Shown here: positions 60,928-64,000 of the stretch, in pieces
How positions within the stretch are numbered: position 1 is the first letter of the stretch
How the letters are laid out: each line of letters starts with the position of its first letter
NCBI GenBank assembly: GCA_030762935.1
Contig: CM060883.1
Location: forward strand, 47,422,501-47,486,500
DNA length: 64,000 nucleotides
Source of the DNA: Hymenopus coronatus
Taxonomy: Eukaryota > Arthropoda > Insecta > Mantodea > Hymenopodidae
Direction: 5' to 3'
Made by a program: the position numbers and the translations under genes
The notes under the pieces: generated by a model
The model's database searches: none
The model's input: only the letters and a program-made list of their open reading frames with translations
What the model was told of the DNA's origin: nothing

Positions 60928-61400
60928 GTTGAATCAACAAAATCTCTAATTTGATGCTGCACTGATTGTGCTTCTATTTGAATCCACACAAGCCTCTGAA
61001 AACTTCATATACCATCCAAGAGGTGAGGGGAAGTTAGCCACAAAGCTATACCAACATTCTGGATTAAACTTTCAAATGCTTCAGGAGTGGTTGCTCTCTT
61101 TATCTCCAACAGTTATGTTCCAGTTAACGTACTCAAGACAAAAACTAGCTAGGAGACTACATAGGACCCCTAATGACATCTTATGACTAGATAGACGAAG
61201 GTTTAAAACAATGATTATAGTAATTACATTTTTGTACTACATACATTGCATAATCCATTTTAGGAAACATCTATGTACAGTGGAGATTATAATGGAAAAT
61301 CTCGCTTGCCAACTGTGTAAATAAGTTGAGGAATCAGCTTCAGATATTTTGAAAGTTAGTATTGAGTCGATTTTGTAACACTACACCACTTACTTTTTAT

Positions 61401-61446
61401 TTCGGAAAACACGTTTCAGAAGCCATGTGCTTCCATTGTCAATTCC
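61401..61446 (-). ncRNA. Hammerhead-ribozyme-like motif, left arm
   Basis: Read on the - strand: GGAA, then TTGACAA (core CUGAnGA with two changes), stem II GGAAGC/GCTTCT around ACATG, then GAAAC, GT, GTT and TTCC. GGAA/TTCC can form stem I. It is probably decayed and inactive. Confidence 0.4.
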
Positions 61447-61865
61447 TTTGGTTGACTGCCGGCATCGCTTGCTGTGGTGGTTGTCTCGGTCCCTGGTAGT
61501 AGTTTGATGAATCTCTGAATGAGTAGATCGCCTGGCGGGATTTCAAAATTGAAAATGCGGTTCTTGTTTTTCCAAATATATATGTTTCCCAAACTTTTAA
61601 TTCTGTCTTCCTTGTGATGTTTTTTGGATTTTTGGGCTTCTATTTATGGTGTGTTTCTCTTTCCAAAAATGCCAAGCTAATGCAGATTTGTCTTATTTGA
61701 GTTTAATATTTCTGTGTTGTTCTTTTGCCCTTGTATTTGGAAAAACAAGAACCGCGTTTTCAATTTTGAAATCCCACCAGGCAATCTACTCATTCAAAGG
61801 TTCATCAAACCACCACCAGGGACAGAGACAACCACCACAGCAAGCAATACCGGCAGTCGACCAAA

Positions 61866-61908
61866 GGAATTGACAATGGAAGCACATGGCTTCTGAAACA
61901 TGTTTTCC
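61866..61908 (+). ncRNA. Hammerhead-ribozyme-like motif, right arm
   Basis: It has the same architecture as the left-arm motif: GGAA (61866), TTGACAA (61870), stem II, GAAAC (61895), ATGTT and TTCC (61905). A very short stem III (AC/GT) is typical of Penelope-associated hammerheads. Confidence 0.42.
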
Positions 61909-62439
61909 GAAATAAAAAGTAAGTGGTGTAGTGTTACAAAATCGACTCAATACTAACTTTCAATTGTTAAAACATATCACTGTCACAAAGTCCACCATAT
62001 ATTAGGATAATTCACATATTTTGTTTATTGCATGTCTCTAGATAGGAGAAGGGAATGTTTAGGATTCGATCCTGGTATTGGAACCAAGCTTCTGGAGCTT
62101 GACATGGGTAAAGAGTTTGAAATTTGATGCTAGGACAATCTCAATAGATTTACACAAGTCTTTTAGGCTGACATGTGGAGGCACGGGAAAGCCTTCAGGT
62201 ACCCCCCTGTTATCTAATCTATGCTCTAGCTACTGCTGTGGAATATGCTCTATATATGCTGGCCCAAAAGAGCTGCATCACAACTTGCTAGATAACAAGA
62301 AGAAGAGCTATCCGCAGTCTAATAATCCACCAATTACCATGATGGTGTCTAAAACATAAATGTGTAAACTAAAAATGTTCTTATAAATGTAAAAAGAAGC
62401 TAGTAACAGTGAAGCAACACAAATATTAATATAATAATT

Positions 62440-63460
62440 AAGAATTGTAACAAATCTTCACTTATCTTTTGGAATCCAAGGACTAGTTTTGCAATAAATT
62501 GGTCTATTGCATCGTCAGCATTAAATTTATTTTTGGTTTCAGTTTCTTTTAATCTTGTTTATTTAAATTGTTATGGTTGCTGCTACTAGATGGATTGTGT
62601 ACTAAGACATTGCTAACTACTGGAATCAAAACAAATTTGGTGAGAGAGTCAATTGGTGGTATATCAAAATTCATTGCATGATTTTTATACTTTAATATAA
62701 ATATTTTCTCCAAATCATTAAATCTATGGGTCCATTTAAGTGTTTTAATAATTTAACATCTGGATTTATTTCATGATTAAATTTCCATAAATGTTCTGCC
62801 ACAGCTGATTTATCAATTTGTTTGTATTTAATATTCCTAAAGTGTTCTTTTATTCTGGTTTCTAAATGACGTTTAGACTTACCAATATAAACAAAGTCAC
62901 AATTTAAACAATTTAATTGATAAATGCCAGATTTTGTATTTTTTGAAATTTCATCCTTTTTAGAAAAGCCTAACAAATTTGTTATACTGTATTTATTTTG
63001 AGGAACCAATATTATACCATATTCTTTGAAAATATTTGTGAATTTTTTATTTGCCTAGGGTGATAAGTAAATTTTTTAAAAATGTAATTATCTTTTATTT
63101 TCTTAAGTGCAGAAATCTCTTTAATAGCTTTTTGATATTTAAACTTCTCAATTTTTTTATTTATAAAATCAGTATTAAAACCATTAATTAAAGCAGCGTT
63201 GATAATGTGTTTATATTCTTCATAGAATTCATTTTTATTAAGGGGTAAATTAATTAACCTATAAATTAAACTATTAAAAACAGCAAGTTTATGTGAAAAA
63301 GGGTTAAAGCCATTATTTTTTTATATAATTGTGAGTGTGAGTTTGTTTTCCTTGTATTCCAAAACTCAATTTATTGTCATTTTGTATTATTTTTAAATCC
63401 AGGAAAGGGAGAATTTTCTGTTGAAAAAGCATCGCAAATATATTTCAAGCATTAGACATA
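62440..63460 (-). pseudogene. Penelope-like element: RT 3' part plus GIY-YIG endonuclease
   Basis: On the - strand FLDLKIIQND (about 63410) is followed, across frame breaks, by FSHKLAVFNSLIYRLINLPL (63300-63240), then the frame 63009-62692 with SGIYQLNCLNCDFVYIGKSK and ETRIKEHFRN. The latter is the CxxC-bearing GIY-YIG domain of Penelope elements. The N-terminal RT half is absent or beyond recognition, and a frameshift near 63010-63060 separates RT from endonuclease. A hammerhead-like motif follows downstream on the same strand. Confidence 0.82.
62471..62530 (-). ncRNA. Hammerhead-ribozyme-like motif downstream of the Penelope endonuclease
   Basis: On the - strand the core CTGACGA (62518-62512) is intact. 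Stem II TGCAATA/TATTGCA pairs perfectly around GACCAATT. The next box reads AAAAC where GAAAC is expected, a G-to-A change next to C that fits CpG decay. TAGTC then ends at 62481, the position of the expected cleavage C. AATTTAA-G and CTTGGATT could form a G-T-containing stem I. Confidence 0.5.
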
Positions 63461-63637
63461 CATCCAATACCACTGAGTGTAGAGATATTGAAGTCACATT
63501 CCTATTATTAACTACTGAATAATTATTAAGAAATGGACTCATGGATCTTTTTGTAAGATATACAACTTGTATAAAATAATTTTAAATTTTCTAAAAAGAT
63601 AACTCTTTACTACACCTACATATCTTATCAAATTGTT

Positions 63638-63946
63638 GCCCTCCATGGTGTAGTGGTTCATATACCCAAGGTACCTGGCAAAGGACAATGGATTTTTTGG
63701 GGCGTAAAATTGTTAGCATGGCTTCTTTCAGAAGAAAAGTAAAGCTGTTGGTTCCATGTGGGACACGTAAAAGAACCTCAAGCCTCATAAGAGGCCTCTG
63801 AGCAGAATTAATCAGTCTTTCACGCCAAACATAGAATGGGATGAATTAAAAAGTATTTTAATGAAGCTTCAGTGGAATATATATTTTTGTTGGAAGATAG
63901 CAAAGGGCTGAGAACCACAGTATTAAAATAAATAAAACTCCATTTA
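63638..63946 (+). mobile_element. SINE-A with internal extra segment
   Basis: The head GCCCTCCATGGTGTAGTGGT is followed by the body. About 65 bp of unrelated AT-rich sequence (63842-63906) lies between ATAGAATGGGA and GCTGAGAACCACAGT, which are adjacent in other copies. Confidence 0.8.
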
Positions 63947-64000
63947 GACATTAATAAAACCTCTATTATTTCTAGTTTCAGAAAATGCATATTTTGGGGG

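Larger units (their letters stand above)
61351..61961. repeat. Inverted pair of Penelope-like 3' ends
   Basis: The left arm 61351-61578 (- strand) and right arm 61734-61961 (+ strand) are near-identical inverted copies around a 155-bp spacer. Each encodes NFEIPPGN-like residues before a hammerhead-like motif. NFEIP also ends the Penelope remnant at 28.3 kb. Confidence 0.8.
57934..64000 (+). other. CYP4 intron 11, partial (at least 6.1 kb)
   Basis: I scanned for the expected G-Q-(K/R)-(F/Y)-A exon behind an AG in all positions to the right edge and saw none. A CpG-bearing GT/GC tract at 58325-58377 precedes the 741-bp element. 59120-60405, 60930-61350 and 61965-62440 contain no recognised gene. 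Confidence 0.7.

Noticed and set aside
63976..64000. Possible P450 last exon at the window edge (TTTCAG then AAAATGCATATTTT)
   Set aside because: In the required phase it reads E-N-A-Y-F-G, not the expected G-Q-(K/R)-(F/Y)-A after the heme cysteine.
1..64000. CRISPR array, bacterial operons or a phage-type defence system
   Set aside because: No regularly spaced short repeats with unique spacers, and all gene structure is spliced eukaryotic.

Overview
The window comes from a large, intron-rich, repeat-laden arthropod genome, most likely an insect; the order cannot be fixed from sequence alone. The evidence is long introns (up to about 11 kb) with GT-AG ends, several families of tRNA-derived SINEs, mariner, hAT, LINE and Penelope-like relics, and a cytochrome P450 of the CYP4 (CYP4C-like) type. 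No bacterial-style operon, tRNA or rRNA gene, or CRISPR array is present.

One host gene dominates. A CYP4 monooxygenase runs on the + strand from 8302 to at least 57933 in eleven coding exons. Joined, they give 455 codons plus one base with no stop and consistent phases at every junction. The order is: membrane anchor and PGP hinge (exon 1), the C-helix WxxxR (exon 4), the I-helix EGHDTT split at the exon 8/9 junction, ExxR (exon 10), and the heme-cysteine loop (exon 11). The last 45-55 residues and the stop were not found and probably lie past the right edge. Any untranslated first exon lies left of 8298 and was not identified.

Region by region: 1-8.3 kb, upstream of the first coding exon, is packed with copies of one 0.8-1 kb non-autonomous element (called FAM-1 here), plus SINEs and one MITE. 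Intron 1 (8.5-19.6 kb) holds more FAM-1 and a 2.75-kb inverted repeat made of two gag-like segments of an LTR retroelement. Intron 2 (19.7-24.4 kb) has a SINE nested in FAM-1 and a CpG-rich tract. Intron 3 (24.5-34.3 kb) is a graveyard of LINE, Penelope, DUF4817 and mariner remnants, including a mariner that still has both terminal repeats. Introns 4-7 (34.5-44.7 kb) carry SINEs, two further mariner/Tc1 fragments and a very regular 64-nt hairpin. Intron 8 (44.8-50.2 kb) contains a CpG-rich broken Ty3/gypsy locus with pol and gag on opposite strands, then hAT debris. Introns 9 and 10 (50.3-57.8 kb) hold hAT, SINE and FAM-1 debris. The tail (57.9-64 kb) contains a 741-bp terminal-inverted-repeat element, tandem SINEs and a Penelope-like element with a GIY-YIG endonuclease and hammerhead-ribozyme-like motifs.

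The most interesting signals are the hammerhead-like motifs tied to Penelope remnants (61.4-62.5 kb), the long retroelement hairpin inside a transcribed intron (10.7-13.4 kb), the FAM-1 swarm upstream of the P450, and the 29-bp-stem hairpin in intron 7.
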